Assembly: GCF_001558155.1 (NCBI RefSeq)
Contig: NZ_LOAS01000011.1
Coordinates: 172,630 to 236,629, forward strand
Direction: 5' to 3'
From: Aliiruegeria sabulilitoris
GTDB lineage: Bacteria; Pseudomonadota; Alphaproteobacteria; Rhodobacterales; Rhodobacteraceae
Length of the DNA stretch: 64,000 bases
Within the stretch, counting starts at the first letter, position 1; each line of letters starts with the position of its first letter. The notes beneath the pieces were generated by a model. It worked only from the letters and a program-made list of their open reading frames with translations, ran no database searches and had not been told where the DNA came from. Positions 28,201-37,107 of this stretch are shown piece after piece. The position numbers were made by a program, and so were the translations under genes.

Positions 28201-29718
28201 ATGTTCGAGAATCTTTCAGAGCGCCTCTCAGGTGTCTTCGACCGGCTGACCAAACAGGGTGCCCTGTCGGAGGACGACGTCAAGACCGCACTGCGCGAAG
28301 TGCGCGTGGCCCTGCTCGAGGCGGACGTCTCGCTGCCGGTTGCGCGCGAGTTCATCAAGGCGGTGCAGAAGAAGGCCACAGGCCAGTCGGTGACGAAATC
28401 GGTCACGCCGGGCCAGCAGGTCGTCAAGATCGTCCATGACGAGCTGGTCCATTTCCTGGCCGGCAACGATGAGACGCCCGGCGATCTGAAGGTCGACAAC
28501 CCGCCCGCGCCGATCCTGATGGTCGGCCTGCAGGGTTCGGGCAAGACCACGACCACCGCCAAGCTCGCCAAGCGGCTGACCGAGAAGAACGGCAAGCGGG
28601 TTCTGATGGCCTCGCTCGACGTGAACCGCCCGGCCGCCATGGAGCAGCTGGAGATCCTCGGCCGTCAGGTCGGCGTTGACACGCTGCCCATCGTCAAGGG
28701 GCAGAGCCCGGTCGAGATCGCCAAGCGCGCCAAGCAGCAAGCGACGTTCGGCGGCTATGACGTCTACATGCTCGACACCGCTGGCCGGTTGTCGATCGAC
28801 GATACGCTGATGGCAGAGGTCGAGTCGGTCCGTGACGTGACCTCCCCGCGCGAGACGCTGCTGGTGGTCGACGGCCTGACCGGTCAGGACGCCGTGCACA
28901 CGGCGGAAAATTTCGACCAGCGGATCGGCATTTCCGGCGTGGTCCTTACCCGAATGGATGGTGACGGGCGCGGCGGTGCGGCGCTCTCCATGCGTTTTGT
29001 GACCGGCCAGCCGATCAAGTTCGTCGGTCTCGGCGAGAAGATGGACGCGCTGGAGGAGTTCCACCCGGAGCGGATCGCGGGCCGGATCCTCGGCATGGGC
29101 GATATCGTTTCGCTGGTGGAGAAGGCGCAGGAGACGCTCGAGATCGAGCAGGCCGAGCGCATGATGCGGCGCTTCCAGAAGGGTCAGTTCAACATGAACG
29201 ACCTGCGCAGCCAGCTCGAACAGATGCTCAAGATGGGCGGCGTCGAGGGCGTCATGGGCATGATGCCCGGCATGGCCAAGATGAAGAACCAGGTGGCCGA
29301 GGCGGGATTCGACGACTCTATCCTGCGCCGGCAGATCGCGCTCATCCAGTCGATGACCAAGAAGGAGCGCGCCGCGCCGCAGATCCTGCAGGCCAGCCGC
29401 AAGAAGCGGATCGCCAAGGGCGCCGGGCTGGAGGTCAGCGAGCTGAACAAGCTGCTGAAGCAGCACCGCCAGATGGCAGACATGATGAAGAAGATGGGCA
29501 AGAAGGGCCTGCTCAAACAGGCCATGGGCTCGATGTTCGGCAAGGGCGCGAGCGAGGAAGACCTCGCCAAGCAGCTCGGCAATGTCTCCCAGGCCGACAT
29601 GGACAAGGCCGCCAAGGCGCTTGGCGGGATGAACACCGGTGGCTTCGGCGGCGGTCTGCCGGGGCTTGGCGGCGGCAGCCTGCCCGCCGGTCTCACCGGC
29701 TTCGGAAAGAAGAAGTAA
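28201..29718 (+). CDS. ffh: signal recognition particle protein Ffh
   Basis: 505 residues. The N domain (1-85) is followed by the GTPase G domain with P-loop VGLQGSGKTTTTAKLA (108-123) and the DTAGRLSIDD and GVVLTRMDGDGRGG motifs. A Met-rich M domain follows from about 330 (MGMMPGMAKMKNQVAEAG), which binds the SRP RNA and signal peptides. The Gly-rich tail (GGFGGGLPGLGGGSLPAGL) is typical of Rhodobacteraceae. With FtsY it delivers nascent membrane proteins to SecYEG. It heads the ffh/GNAT/rpsP cluster. Confidence 0.97.
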   Translation: MFENLSERLSGVFDRLTKQGALSEDDVKTALREVRVALLEADVSLPVAREFIKAVQKKATGQSVTKSVTPGQQVVKIVHDELVHFLAGNDETPGDLKVDNPPAPILMVGLQGSGKTTTTAKLAKRLTEKNGKRVLMASLDVNRPAAMEQLEILGRQVGVDTLPIVKGQSPVEIAKRAKQQATFGGYDVYMLDTAGRLSIDDTLMAEVESVRDVTSPRETLLVVDGLTGQDAVHTAENFDQRIGISGVVLTRMDGDGRGGAALSMRFVTGQPIKFVGLGEKMDALEEFHPERIAGRILGMGDIVSLVEKAQETLEIEQAERMMRRFQKGQFNMNDLRSQLEQMLKMGGVEGVMGMMPGMAKMKNQVAEAGFDDSILRRQIALIQSMTKKERAAPQILQASRKKRIAKGAGLEVSELNKLLKQHRQMADMMKKMGKKGLLKQAMGSMFGKGASEEDLAKQLGNVSQADMDKAAKALGGMNTGGFGGGLPGLGGGSLPAGLTGFGKKK

Positions 29719-29722
29719 TCCC

Positions 29723-30244
29723 ATGCGCACGCCCGTCCTCGAAACAGAGCGCCTGTTCCTTCGCCGTCCGACCCGTTCGGATATCGGCACGGTCTTTGCG
29801 CGCCTGAAGGCCGGGCAGACGCATGTGGCAACCGCGCCGCTGGCAGGCGAACGCGCGCTGGAACAGGTCGTGGCCATCGTCTGCCATTGGGACCTGTGCG
29901 GGCTTGGCCTTTTCGCGGCAGTGCCCAAGGGATGCGACGAACCGATCGGCCTGGCAGGGCCCTGGAAGGCGACCGGTTGGGAGCAGCCGGAGTTGGGCTT
30001 TCTGTTCCTCGACACCGCCGATGCCGACAGCCTTGCCCCCGAGGCGCTGCGCCGGGCGCATCACTTCGCCGAGCGGGTGATCGGCTGGTCCGAGATCGTC
30101 AGCCATATCCGGCCGGAGGACCGCCGCGCCGTCGCGCTCGCCCGGACCACGGGCGCGATTGCGGACCCGTTCGCCGACGGCCCGACCGAGGCGCTGACCT
30201 TCCGCCACCCCGTTCGCCGGGGCAACTGGAGGCGGGCGGCATGA
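29723..30244 (+). CDS. GNAT-family N-acetyltransferase, degenerate
   Basis: 173 residues starting MRTPVLETERLFLRRPTRSD, the RimJ/RimL-type N-terminus (L-x-T-E-R-L-x-L-R). The fold is GNAT but the acetyl-CoA loop R/Q-x-x-G-x-G/A is not evident; GLGLFAAVPKG and IGLAGPWKATGW replace the central strands. It may be inactive or have a different acyl donor contact. It begins four bases after ffh, and its stop overlaps the next start (ATGA), so it is coupled to both. Confidence 0.82.
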   Translation: MRTPVLETERLFLRRPTRSDIGTVFARLKAGQTHVATAPLAGERALEQVVAIVCHWDLCGLGLFAAVPKGCDEPIGLAGPWKATGWEQPELGFLFLDTADADSLAPEALRRAHHFAERVIGWSEIVSHIRPEDRRAVALARTTGAIADPFADGPTEALTFRHPVRRGNWRRAA

Positions 30245-31338
30245 TCGAGCGGCTCGAGACGGACCGGCTCATCCTGCGCCGCCCCACACCCGAAGACGCC
30301 GCGGCCTATATCGCCTATTACGCGTCCAACTGGCGTGCCACCCATGGCCCGGTGATGCAGGCCGATGGCGCGCGGAGGCGGTATCAGCGTATCCTCGGAC
30401 ATTGGGAAAAGAACGGCTATGGCCGTTTCGTGGTCGAGCTGAAGGGACAGCCCGGCGCGATTGGGCTGGTCGGCCCGCATTGGCCGGATTCCTATCCCGA
30501 GCCGGAACTGACCGGCCAGCTCTGGACCCGCGACGCGGTCGGCAACGGCTATGGGCTGGAATCCGTGGCCGCGGCCCGCGCGCATGCCTATTCCGCGCTC
30601 GGCTGGACCTCGGCTGTGACCTATATCCATGCCGAAAACTCCCATGCCGTGCGCATGGCCCGCAAGCTCGGCGCCCGGATCGATCCGACCGTCCACGCGC
30701 CCGCGTCCCTGGACGGGCATGACGCCTGGCGCCACCCCTCCCCCGAAGAGCTTTCGGGCACCGTCGTACCTTCGCCCGCACGCCGCAAGATTGCTAAACC
30801 CCGCAAGCCGGCCGCGCCGACGCTGAAGACACGGCGGCTGACCCTTCGTCCCTACCGGATCGAGGATTTCGAACCCTATGCGGCCTTTCTTGCGTCGGAC
30901 CGTGCCCGGCACATCCACGGCCCGCATTCCATCGAGACCGCATGGCAGTGGTTCACCAATGACATCGCCCATTGGTCGCTTTTCGGCTACGGCGGCCTGA
31001 TGATCGAGCACAAGCGGCGGCTGATCGGGCAGGTGGCGATCACCTCCGGGTACCGCTTCCCCGAGCCCGTTCTTGGCTGGTTCCTTTTCGACGGAAATGA
31101 AGGCAAAGGATTCGCAACCGAGGCCGCGTTTGCCCTGCGCAACTTCGCCTATGAAAGCGCCGGGCTGGAAACGCTCGTCAGCTACAGCGCGCCGGAGAAT
31201 GCCCGCTCCATTGCCGTCTCCATTCGCCTTGGCGCGGTGCGCGACCCGCAGGCGCACCCGCCGGCCATGGGAGACAATTTCGTCGCCTTCCGCCACCCCG
31301 CCCCGGATTCCGACGGCAACGTGGAGGCCTATGCATGA
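30241..31338 (+). CDS. tandem double-GNAT acetyltransferase
   Basis: 365 residues with two GNAT domains: about 1-165 (MIERLETDRLILRRPTPEDA) and about 190-365 (LKTRRLTLRPYRIEDFEPYA), joined by a basic Pro/Lys linker (SPARRKIAKPRKPAAPTL). Both have the RimJ/RimL start. Acetyl-CoA loops are recognisable as RDAVGNGYGLES and EGKGFATEA. Such fusions usually arise by tandem duplication. Substrates are probably protein N-termini, amino groups of antibiotics, or metabolites; not determinable. It overlaps both neighbours by four bases. Confidence 0.86.
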   Translation: MIERLETDRLILRRPTPEDAAAYIAYYASNWRATHGPVMQADGARRRYQRILGHWEKNGYGRFVVELKGQPGAIGLVGPHWPDSYPEPELTGQLWTRDAVGNGYGLESVAAARAHAYSALGWTSAVTYIHAENSHAVRMARKLGARIDPTVHAPASLDGHDAWRHPSPEELSGTVVPSPARRKIAKPRKPAAPTLKTRRLTLRPYRIEDFEPYAAFLASDRARHIHGPHSIETAWQWFTNDIAHWSLFGYGGLMIEHKRRLIGQVAITSGYRFPEPVLGWFLFDGNEGKGFATEAAFALRNFAYESAGLETLVSYSAPENARSIAVSIRLGAVRDPQAHPPAMGDNFVAFRHPAPDSDGNVEAYA

Positions 31339-31868
31339 CCGCGTTCTCCGTGCCCTTGATCGAAACGGAACGGCTTCGTCTGCGCGGCCCGCAGATCGCG
31401 GATTACGACGCCTTCGCCGATTTCCTGGCATCGCCCCGCGCGGCGTTCATCGGCGGTCCGATCACCGATCCGATGGCGCTGTCGCGTGTCTTCGGGCACG
31501 CCGCCGGCATGTGGATGCTGCGCGGCTTCGGCACCTTCATCTTCGAGCGCAAGAGCGACGGCACCGCTATCGGCCATGGCGGGCCGTGGCAGCCGATGCC
31601 CTGGCCCGAACCGGAGCTCGGCTGGTGCATCTGGCGCGACGCGGACGAGGGCATGGGCTACGTCACCGAAGCGCTGGACGTCATCCGCGACTGGGCCTTC
31701 GCAACCCTCGGATGGCAAAGCTGCGTCTCTTATATCGACGCGGGTAACCATCGCTCCGCCGCTGTCGCCCGCCGTCTTGGCGCCGTCCGCGACGAGAACG
31801 CCGCCTTGCCGCCGGGCGAGGCCCCGGCCGAACTCCATGTCTACCGTCACGTGAAGGGAGGTGCCTGA
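31335..31868 (+). CDS. GNAT-family N-acetyltransferase
   Basis: 177 residues. Start MTAFSVPLIETERLRLRGPQ, central GTAIGHGGPW and the CoA-loop region DEGMGYVTEALDVIRDWAF, then WQSCVSYIDAGNHRSAAVAR: standard RimJ/RimL-like GNAT. It overlaps the previous stop (ATGA) and its stop shares one base with the next ATG, so four GNAT genes are translated as a coupled series. The function is unknown. Confidence 0.88.
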   Translation: MTAFSVPLIETERLRLRGPQIADYDAFADFLASPRAAFIGGPITDPMALSRVFGHAAGMWMLRGFGTFIFERKSDGTAIGHGGPWQPMPWPEPELGWCIWRDADEGMGYVTEALDVIRDWAFATLGWQSCVSYIDAGNHRSAAVARRLGAVRDENAALPPGEAPAELHVYRHVKGGA

Positions 31869-32473
31869 TGGGACATCGCGACATTCCTGTTCTTGAATCC
31901 GAACGCCTCATCCTGCGCGCGCCGGAACCAGGGGATTACCCGAACTTCCGTTCGACCTTTTCCTCCTATCGCTCGCGCTTCATGGGCGGCCCGCTCAATG
32001 CCTACGAGATCTGGATGCTGTATGCCGCCGAGATCGGCCATTGGGAGATCCGCGGCTTCGGCATGTGGATGATCCACCTGCGCGAGACCGACGAGACGCT
32101 CGGAATGGCCGGTGGATGGTTCCCGCCGAAATGGCCCGAGCGCGAGATCGCCTGGTTCAACTGGCCGGAAGTGGGCGGGCATGGCTACGCCCTAGAAGCC
32201 GCGCATCTGGCGCGGAAGTATTTCTACGAGAAGGCTGGCTGGGAAACCGCCGTTTCTTATCTCGACCCAAAGGATCTCGACTCCATCCGGCTGGCCGAGC
32301 GACTCGGCGCCGTGAAGGACAACGAGGCGACTTCGGTCGATGGCAATGACGTCGTCTATCGCCATCCATCGCCGCAACGCCTGAAGAACGGCCAGTTGCT
32401 CGACGGGATCGAGATGGAAATCCGCTCCTATTACGACCCGCTCTTCAAGCCGAAAGGATACGCCATTGACTGA
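31868..32473 (+). CDS. GNAT-family N-acetyltransferase with C-terminal extension
   Basis: 201 residues. Start MGHRDIPVLESERLILRAPE; then HLRETDETLGMAGGW and VGGHGYALEAAHLARKYFYE (CoA-loop region), and WETAVSYLDPKDLDSIRLAE. The last 35 residues (NGQLLDGIEMEIRSYYDPLF) extend beyond the usual GNAT end. The neighbour chorismate mutase starts inside its last codons. It is the fifth GNAT domain of the cluster. Confidence 0.88.
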   Translation: MGHRDIPVLESERLILRAPEPGDYPNFRSTFSSYRSRFMGGPLNAYEIWMLYAAEIGHWEIRGFGMWMIHLRETDETLGMAGGWFPPKWPEREIAWFNWPEVGGHGYALEAAHLARKYFYEKAGWETAVSYLDPKDLDSIRLAERLGAVKDNEATSVDGNDVVYRHPSPQRLKNGQLLDGIEMEIRSYYDPLFKPKGYAID

Positions 32474-32762
32474 TGCCGTTGCAAAGGCCGCGGAGCTGCT
32501 CAAGGAGCACCGCAACAGCATCGACCGTCTCGATGCGATCCTCGTCTACACGCTGGCCGAGCGCTTCGCCCACACCCAGGCCGTGGGCAGGCTCAAGGCC
32601 GAACACGACCTTCCCCCGTCCGATCCTTCGCGCGAGGCCGCGCAGATCGAACGGCTCGAAGATCTGGCGAAAGAGGCCGACCTGGACCCCGATTTTGCCA
32701 AGGCTTTCCTGAACTTCATTATTCAGGAAGTCATCCGTCATCACAAGAAACACCAGGAATGA
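32466..32762 (+). CDS. chorismate mutase, AroQ class
   Basis: 98 residues from a TTG at 32466, overlapping the preceding gene by eight bases, with AAAGGA seven bases upstream. It has the all-helical AroQ features: NSIDRLDAILVYTLAERFAH, a conserved Lys in VGRLKAEHDLPPSD, and late FIIQEVIRHHKKHQ. It converts chorismate to prephenate for Phe/Tyr synthesis. Its place just before rpsP is common in Rhodobacteraceae. A perfect palindrome follows the stop. Confidence 0.9.
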   Translation: MTDAVAKAAELLKEHRNSIDRLDAILVYTLAERFAHTQAVGRLKAEHDLPPSDPSREAAQIERLEDLAKEADLDPDFAKAFLNFIIQEVIRHHKKHQE

Positions 32763-32763
32763 C

Positions 32764-32779
32764 GGTCGGTTAACCGACC
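32764..32779 (+). promoter_or_regulatory. palindrome between chorismate mutase and rpsP
   Basis: GGTCGG-TTAA-CCGACC is a perfect six-pair hairpin with a four-base loop, right after the chorismate mutase stop and 31 bp before rpsP. There is no T-run, so it is not a classic terminator. It may separate translation of the two genes or bind a protein. Confidence 0.45.
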
Positions 32780-32810
32780 AAATCAACGCCATTCAAAGGA
32801 GAAAACAACA

Positions 32811-33209
32811 ATGGCCATGAAAATCCGTCTCGCCCGTGGCGGCTCCAAGAAGCGCCCCTATTACTCCATCGTCGCCGCCGACTCGCGCATGGCGCGCGAT
32901 GGCCGCTTCATCGAGAAGCTGGGCACCTACAACCCGCTCCTGCCGAAGGATTCCGAGGATCGCGTGAAGATGGACATGGAGCGCGTTCAGTACTGGCTCG
33001 ACCAGGGCGCCCAGCCGACCGACCGCATCGTGCGATTCCTCGAAGCCGCCGGCGTGCGCGAGAAGGCCGAGCGCGACAACCCCAACAAGGCGAAGCCGGG
33101 CAAGAAGGCCGTCGAGCGCGCTGAAGAGAAAGCCGCCAAGGCCGCCGAAGCTGCCGAGGCCGCTGCTGCCGAAACCGCGGCTCCCGCCGAGGAAGCCACT
33201 GCCGAGTAA
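32811..33209 (+). CDS. rpsP: 30S ribosomal protein S16
   Basis: 132 residues. The N-terminal [20 protein letters not shown] and [20 protein letters not shown] are invariant S16 features. The S16 core ends near residue 80; the rest is an Ala/Glu/Lys-rich tail ([20 protein letters not shown]), seen in alphaproteobacteria and probably unstructured. A GGAG ribosome site precedes the ATG. It starts the rpsP-rimM-trmD-rplS group. Confidence 0.97.
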   Translation: MAMKIRLARGGSKKRPYYSIVAADSRMARDGRFIEKLGTYNPLLPKDSEDRVKMDMERVQYWLDQGAQPTDRIVRFLEAAGVREKAERDNPNKAKPGKKAVERAEEKAAKAAEAAEAAAAETAAPAEEATAE

Positions 33210-33233
33210 TCGGCACGTCAAGGCTCTGCGAGC

Positions 33234-33386
33234 ATGATCCGGCTGGCCATCTGGGGCACGCTTTTCGGCGTTGGCCTTTGGTGCGGGATCGAGGCGCATC
33301 GGATCGTCATGGACGACCGTTGCCTCGATGCCGGTGGCCGGATCGGTGCGCGCGGTCTGTGCGAGGGAGTGATGCGAGATGGCTGA
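33234..33386 (+). CDS. 50-residue membrane protein between rpsP and rimM
   Basis: An ATG at 33234 opens 50 codons reading [20 protein letters not shown] and ending [10 protein letters not shown], with one N-terminal transmembrane helix (about 3-18) and three cysteines. The stop TGA at 33386 overlaps the rimM start at 33379, implying translational coupling. Its size, position and coupling argue it is real; I know no function. It may be an envelope-anchored microprotein. Confidence 0.65.
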   Translation: MIRLAIWGTLFGVGLWCGIEAHRIVMDDRCLDAGGRIGARGLCEGVMRDG

Positions 33387-33885
33387 TCGTGTTTGTGTCG
33401 GCGCCATCGCGGGCGCATTCGGCGTCAAGGGAGAGGTACGGCTCAAGAGCTTCTGCGCCATTCCCGAGGATATCGCTTCCTATGGGGAGCTTTTCACCGA
33501 GGACGGCGCGCGCGCCTTCACGGTGCAGATCGCCCGCCCGGTCAAGAACGGACTTGCCGTTCGCCTGAACGGGATCGCGACGAAGGAACAGGCGGACGCG
33601 CTCAAGGGTGTCCGCCTGATGGCCGACCGGAACCGGATGCCGGAATTGCCCGAGGACGAATTTTACCATGCCGACCTGATCGGGTTGGAAGTGCGCGATA
33701 CCGGCGGCAACCTGCTGGGAACGGTGCGCGCGGTGCAGGAATTCGGCGCTGGCGACATGCTGGAGATCCACGGTCCGGGGCTGAAGACAACCGTTCTGCT
33801 GCCCTTTACCCGCGAGGCCGTGCCCACGGTCGATATCGCGTCAGGCCGGATCGTTGCCGATCCGCCCGAGGGCCTCTTCGAATGA
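33379..33885 (+). CDS. rimM: ribosome maturation factor RimM
   Basis: 168 residues. The N-terminal RimM domain begins [20 protein letters not shown]; the C-terminal PRC barrel has [12 protein letters not shown] and [20 protein letters not shown]. It binds S19 and helps mature the 16S 3' domain. It overlaps the preceding small gene and the following membrane-protein gene, within the rpsP-trmD operon. Confidence 0.95.
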   Translation: MADRVCVGAIAGAFGVKGEVRLKSFCAIPEDIASYGELFTEDGARAFTVQIARPVKNGLAVRLNGIATKEQADALKGVRLMADRNRMPELPEDEFYHADLIGLEVRDTGGNLLGTVRAVQEFGAGDMLEIHGPGLKTTVLLPFTREAVPTVDIASGRIVADPPEGLFE

Positions 33886-34802
33886 AATACTGGGGGCTGG
33901 GGATCGCCGGCGCGCTCTTCCATGCCGCCCCCATCGGCGCCGGGATGACCGGCGCGCCCTATATCGCGGTGCTGGCCTTTACCGCTCTGTTCTTCCTCTG
34001 GGTCGCCGTGATGAAGTTCGAGCCGTTCCGCGACGGACCGGCGATGGTCCTGCCCACCCTGATGGTGCATTTCGCCCTTTCTTCGGCCTGTCTCGGGTTC
34101 GGCCATCTCCTGCGCGCCTTGCTCGGCATCGAGGCAACCGCGCCGCTCATGGGCTGGATCGTGCTGGGGCTGGGCGGTATCGCGCTTGGCCGCATCCTCT
34201 GGCGCCCCCGTGCGGAAGCCGAGGCAGAGGCCATCGTCGAACAGGCGCTCAAGAAGCTGAACGAGTTTGCCGACGACGCGGAGGTGCTTCTGGACGAACG
34301 CGAACAGATCCCGCTGCCCGAAGCGGTCGAAGAAATCGCGGCAATGTTCGGACGACTCGATGCCCTGCCCGCCGAGGGTGCCGCGCAAGCCGATCTGGCC
34401 CGGATAATCCTGCCGCTGCCGGAAACCGTGAGCCCCTCGCTCCTGTTCGCGGACCTGCTTCAACGTACGCAGCGAACCCGCGCCCGACGGGACCGGCACG
34501 CGGCGCTTGTGCTCGTCTTCGACACGGAATTCGCCGAGGCGGTGCGCGGGCAACACTGCATGGCGCAGGTATTCGACCTGATCGTCGAGGCGGCCGATGT
34601 CGTGACCCTGGCACATTTCCTTGCGCGGGCCGAGGCCGTGCTGGATGAAGCCCCCCATCTGCTCGGGGACTTGCCCGAGGTGTCGCGGATGCTGGAGATC
34701 TCGGAGCAGATAGCGGCGGCCGAACCCGACTTGTCGGAGGCGCTGGTGTCGCTGGCACAGCGGCAAGAAGATCTCGAACGGATGATGAATGGATATGAGT
34801 GA
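33882..34802 (+). CDS. membrane protein of the rimM-trmD interval, function unknown
   Basis: 306 residues from the ATG at 33882, overlapping rimM by four bases. Residues about 1-110 hold four hydrophobic helices ([20 protein letters not shown], then [12 protein letters not shown] and others); residues 110-306 are soluble, acidic and helical ([20 protein letters not shown]). The soluble half includes an ERMMNGYE end. No motif is recognised. Its stop overlaps the trmD start region, so it is part of the translation operon. Confidence 0.72.
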   Translation: MKYWGLGIAGALFHAAPIGAGMTGAPYIAVLAFTALFFLWVAVMKFEPFRDGPAMVLPTLMVHFALSSACLGFGHLLRALLGIEATAPLMGWIVLGLGGIALGRILWRPRAEAEAEAIVEQALKKLNEFADDAEVLLDEREQIPLPEAVEEIAAMFGRLDALPAEGAAQADLARIILPLPETVSPSLLFADLLQRTQRTRARRDRHAALVLVFDTEFAEAVRGQHCMAQVFDLIVEAADVVTLAHFLARAEAVLDEAPHLLGDLPEVSRMLEISEQIAAAEPDLSEALVSLAQRQEDLERMMNGYE

Positions 34803-34807
34803 GAGCC

Positions 34808-35617
34808 ATGACTGACGGGCCCAAATCCCACGGACGCCTGTCGATCCGCGCGAGCCTTGTGCCGCGCGACCTGATGGACCCCAACCCGCGCCTGCAAGGT
34901 GCGTGGTGCGCCAAGATCATCACGCTGTTTCCCGGCGCCTTTCCCGGCGTTCTGGGCGAGAGTCTGACCGGAAAGGCATTGCAGGACGGCCTCTGGGCGC
35001 TGGAAAAGATCGACCTGCGCCCCTTTGGCCAAGGCCGGCACCGCAACGTGGACGACACGCCCACGGGCGGCGGCGCAGGTATGGTATTGCGCCCCGATGT
35101 CGTGGCCAAGGCGCTGGACGAGGCCGCCCGCGACACACCGCGCGATCGCGCCCGCTGGCCGATTGTCTACCTGAGCCCGCGCGGACGCCGTTTCGATCAG
35201 GCCACCGCCCGCCGCTGGGCCGGGGCCGAGGGCATCACGATGCTCTGCGGTCGTTTCGAAGGGGTGGATCAGCGGGTTCTGGATGCCTACGAGGTCGAGG
35301 AGGTTTCGCTCGGAGATTTCGTCCTGACCGGCGGCGAGATTGCCGCGCAAGCGATGATCGACGCCACCGTGCGGCTGCTTCCCGGCGTTCTGGGCAACCA
35401 GGCCTCGACCGAGGAGGAGAGCTTTTCGGACGGCTTGCTGGAACATCCACAATTCACCCGCCCGAACGATTGGAATGGGCGCGCAGTGCCGGAGGTTTTG
35501 CTCTCCGGCCATCATGCGCGGATCGAGGAATGGCGGCGCGAACAGGCCAAGGCGCTGACGCGGGAGCGGCGGCCCGATCTCTGGGAGGCCTGGCAGGCCC
35601 GGCACCGGAAGGATTGA
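34808..35617 (+). CDS. trmD: tRNA (guanine-N1)-methyltransferase TrmD
   Basis: 269 residues from the ATG at 34808; a GTG at 34799 would add MRA. It makes m1G37 in tRNAs reading proline, leucine and arginine codons. The SPOUT knot is evident: CGRFEGVDQRVLDAYEVEEV and SLGDFVLTGGE, with PNDWNGRAVPEVLLSGHHA. An N-terminal extension of about 34 residues (SHGRLSIRASLVPRDLMDPN) precedes the usual WCAKIITLFP start. It is the downstream gene of the rpsP-rimM unit. Confidence 0.95.
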   Translation: MTDGPKSHGRLSIRASLVPRDLMDPNPRLQGAWCAKIITLFPGAFPGVLGESLTGKALQDGLWALEKIDLRPFGQGRHRNVDDTPTGGGAGMVLRPDVVAKALDEAARDTPRDRARWPIVYLSPRGRRFDQATARRWAGAEGITMLCGRFEGVDQRVLDAYEVEEVSLGDFVLTGGEIAAQAMIDATVRLLPGVLGNQASTEEESFSDGLLEHPQFTRPNDWNGRAVPEVLLSGHHARIEEWRREQAKALTRERRPDLWEAWQARHRKD

Positions 35618-35671
35618 GGCGACGGGCCAACGATTTTCGTGCTATGCTTCCCGAATAAAAGGGAGGCAAAC

Positions 35672-35995
35672 ATGCCATTGACGCTTCAGGTGATCTATCC
35701 GATCACGGACGAAACGAATTTCGATTTCGACTATTACCTCGGCACCCATATGCCCCTTGTGAAGAAGTACTTCGGCGAACACATGACCGCTGTCTCCGTG
35801 AGCAGGGGACTGGCCGGCGGTCAGGACGTGCCGCCGCCTTTCTACGCAATCGCCACGATGACCTTCAACGAGCCCTCTGATCTCGATGCGGCCATGGCCA
35901 AGGCGGGGCCGGTACTGGACGACATTCCCAAATTCACCAACACGACTCCGCAGATGCTGATCGGCGAAACCGTGCTGCGGCAACTCATGGAGTGA
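35672..35995 (+). CDS. EthD-domain protein
   Basis: 107 residues from the ATG at 35672 with GGGAGG upstream. MPLTLQVIYPITDETNFDFD followed by YYLGTHMPLVKKYFGEHM matches EthD, a ferredoxin-like fold family found with ring-degrading enzymes and as single genes. Several Met-Thr repeats precede a VLDDIPKFTN loop. The function is unknown; possibly a monooxygenase-like dimer. Confidence 0.88.
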   Translation: MPLTLQVIYPITDETNFDFDYYLGTHMPLVKKYFGEHMTAVSVSRGLAGGQDVPPPFYAIATMTFNEPSDLDAAMAKAGPVLDDIPKFTNTTPQMLIGETVLRQLME

Positions 35996-36265
35996 CGACC
36001 ATCGCAACGGGCTTGCAATAAGGCACGCCCTTGCCTAAACAGCGCCATCTGATCGGGAAACCGACTCGGATGGTTTCGCCATTGCGGCCGGATCGAACGG
36101 GCGGGCCTTCTTCGGCCCCATCCCGCCGGCAGCACGGTAAAACCGACCAAGGAATTGATGACCTGACCTCCGGCGGGCGCGACAGCGGACCCGATGAAGA
36201 CCAGGAGCTCCGGGGCGCGGCAAACACTTTGCGGGCCAACCGCAAGCAGTAGAGGAGCGTTTCAG

Positions 36266-36637
36266 ATGGATCTGATCGCAGAACTGGAGGCGGAACAGAT
36301 CGCCTCCCTCGGGAACGAAATTCCCGACTTCAAGGCTGGCGACACCATTCGCGTCGGCTACAAGGTGACCGAAGGCTCGCGGAGCCGGGTGCAGAACTAC
36401 GAAGGCGTCTGCATTTCGCGCAAGAACGGCAGCGGCGTTGCCGGTTCGTTCACCGTTCGCAAGATTTCCTTCGGCGAAGGCGTGGAGCGTGTGTTCCCGC
36501 TGCATTCGACGAATATCGAGAGCATCACCGTCGTGCGCCGTGGTCGCGTGCGCCGCGCCAAGCTCTACTACCTGCGTTCGCGCCGGGGCAAGTCGGCCCG
36601 TATCGCGGAAGTTTCCAACTACAAGCCCAAGTCGTAA
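36266..36637 (+). CDS. rplS: 50S ribosomal protein L19
   Basis: 123 residues from the ATG at 36266 with GAGGAG upstream. L19 hallmarks: [53 protein letters not shown]. The C-terminal AELYYLR-like block ([18 protein letters not shown]) is also typical. It sits at the 30S-50S interface. A 258-bp leader upstream shows no clear conserved structure. It is followed by rpmE after eight bp. Confidence 0.97.
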   Translation: MDLIAELEAEQIASLGNEIPDFKAGDTIRVGYKVTEGSRSRVQNYEGVCISRKNGSGVAGSFTVRKISFGEGVERVFPLHSTNIESITVVRRGRVRRAKLYYLRSRRGKSARIAEVSNYKPKS

Positions 36638-36645
36638 GGAGACGG

Positions 36646-36870
36646 ATGATGAAAAAAGATATTCATCCCGAGTACCACCTCATCGACGTCAAGATGACCG
36701 ATGGCACCGTGGTTCAGATGAAATCGACCTGGGGCAAGGAAGGCGACCAACTGGCGCTGGACATCGACCCCTCCGTGCACCCTGCATGGACCGGCGGCTC
36801 GGCCAAGCTGATGGATGCCGGCGGCCGGGTTTCCAAGTTCAAGAAGAAATACGAAGGTCTGGGCTTCTAA
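36646..36870 (+). CDS. rpmE: 50S ribosomal protein L31, zinc-free type
   Basis: 74 residues. [20 protein letters not shown] and [20 protein letters not shown] are L31 features; the CxxC zinc-binding cysteines are absent, as in the C-minus type used under zinc limitation or by default in alphaproteobacteria. Two Met codons are possible starts. A strong terminator follows, so rplS-rpmE end the unit. Confidence 0.95.
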   Translation: MMKKDIHPEYHLIDVKMTDGTVVQMKSTWGKEGDQLALDIDPSVHPAWTGGSAKLMDAGGRVSKFKKKYEGLGF

Positions 36871-36895
36871 AAGCCACAGATCACGGACAGTGCAG

Positions 36896-36927
36896 AACGC
36901 CGCTCCCTCGGGGGCGGCGTTTTTCGT
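36896..36927 (+). terminator. Rho-independent terminator of rplS-rpmE
   Basis: ACGCCGCTCCC-TC-GGGGGCGGCG forms a GC-rich hairpin followed by TTTTT. A second GC-rich dyad region continues downstream to about 37070. Confidence 0.85.
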
Positions 36928-37107
36928 TCTCGTCCTTCCCGCCTTGCCCCCGCCGCAGGCCCACGCCGCGCAAGCGGCGCCACCGCCGCTCGGCCACCGG
37001 CCGGCGGCAAGCGCCCGGCTCGGCCTTCCGCCCCCTGCCCGTGTTGCAGAACGCCGCCCTGCCACCTATTCCGGTATCGACAAACCGACATTTCCTCTGG
37101 AGCCGAC

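Noticed and set aside
28228-30015. A 595-codon minus-strand open frame opposite ffh.
   Set aside because: The composition is His/Leu/Gln-rich with no domain, and ffh occupies the other strand.
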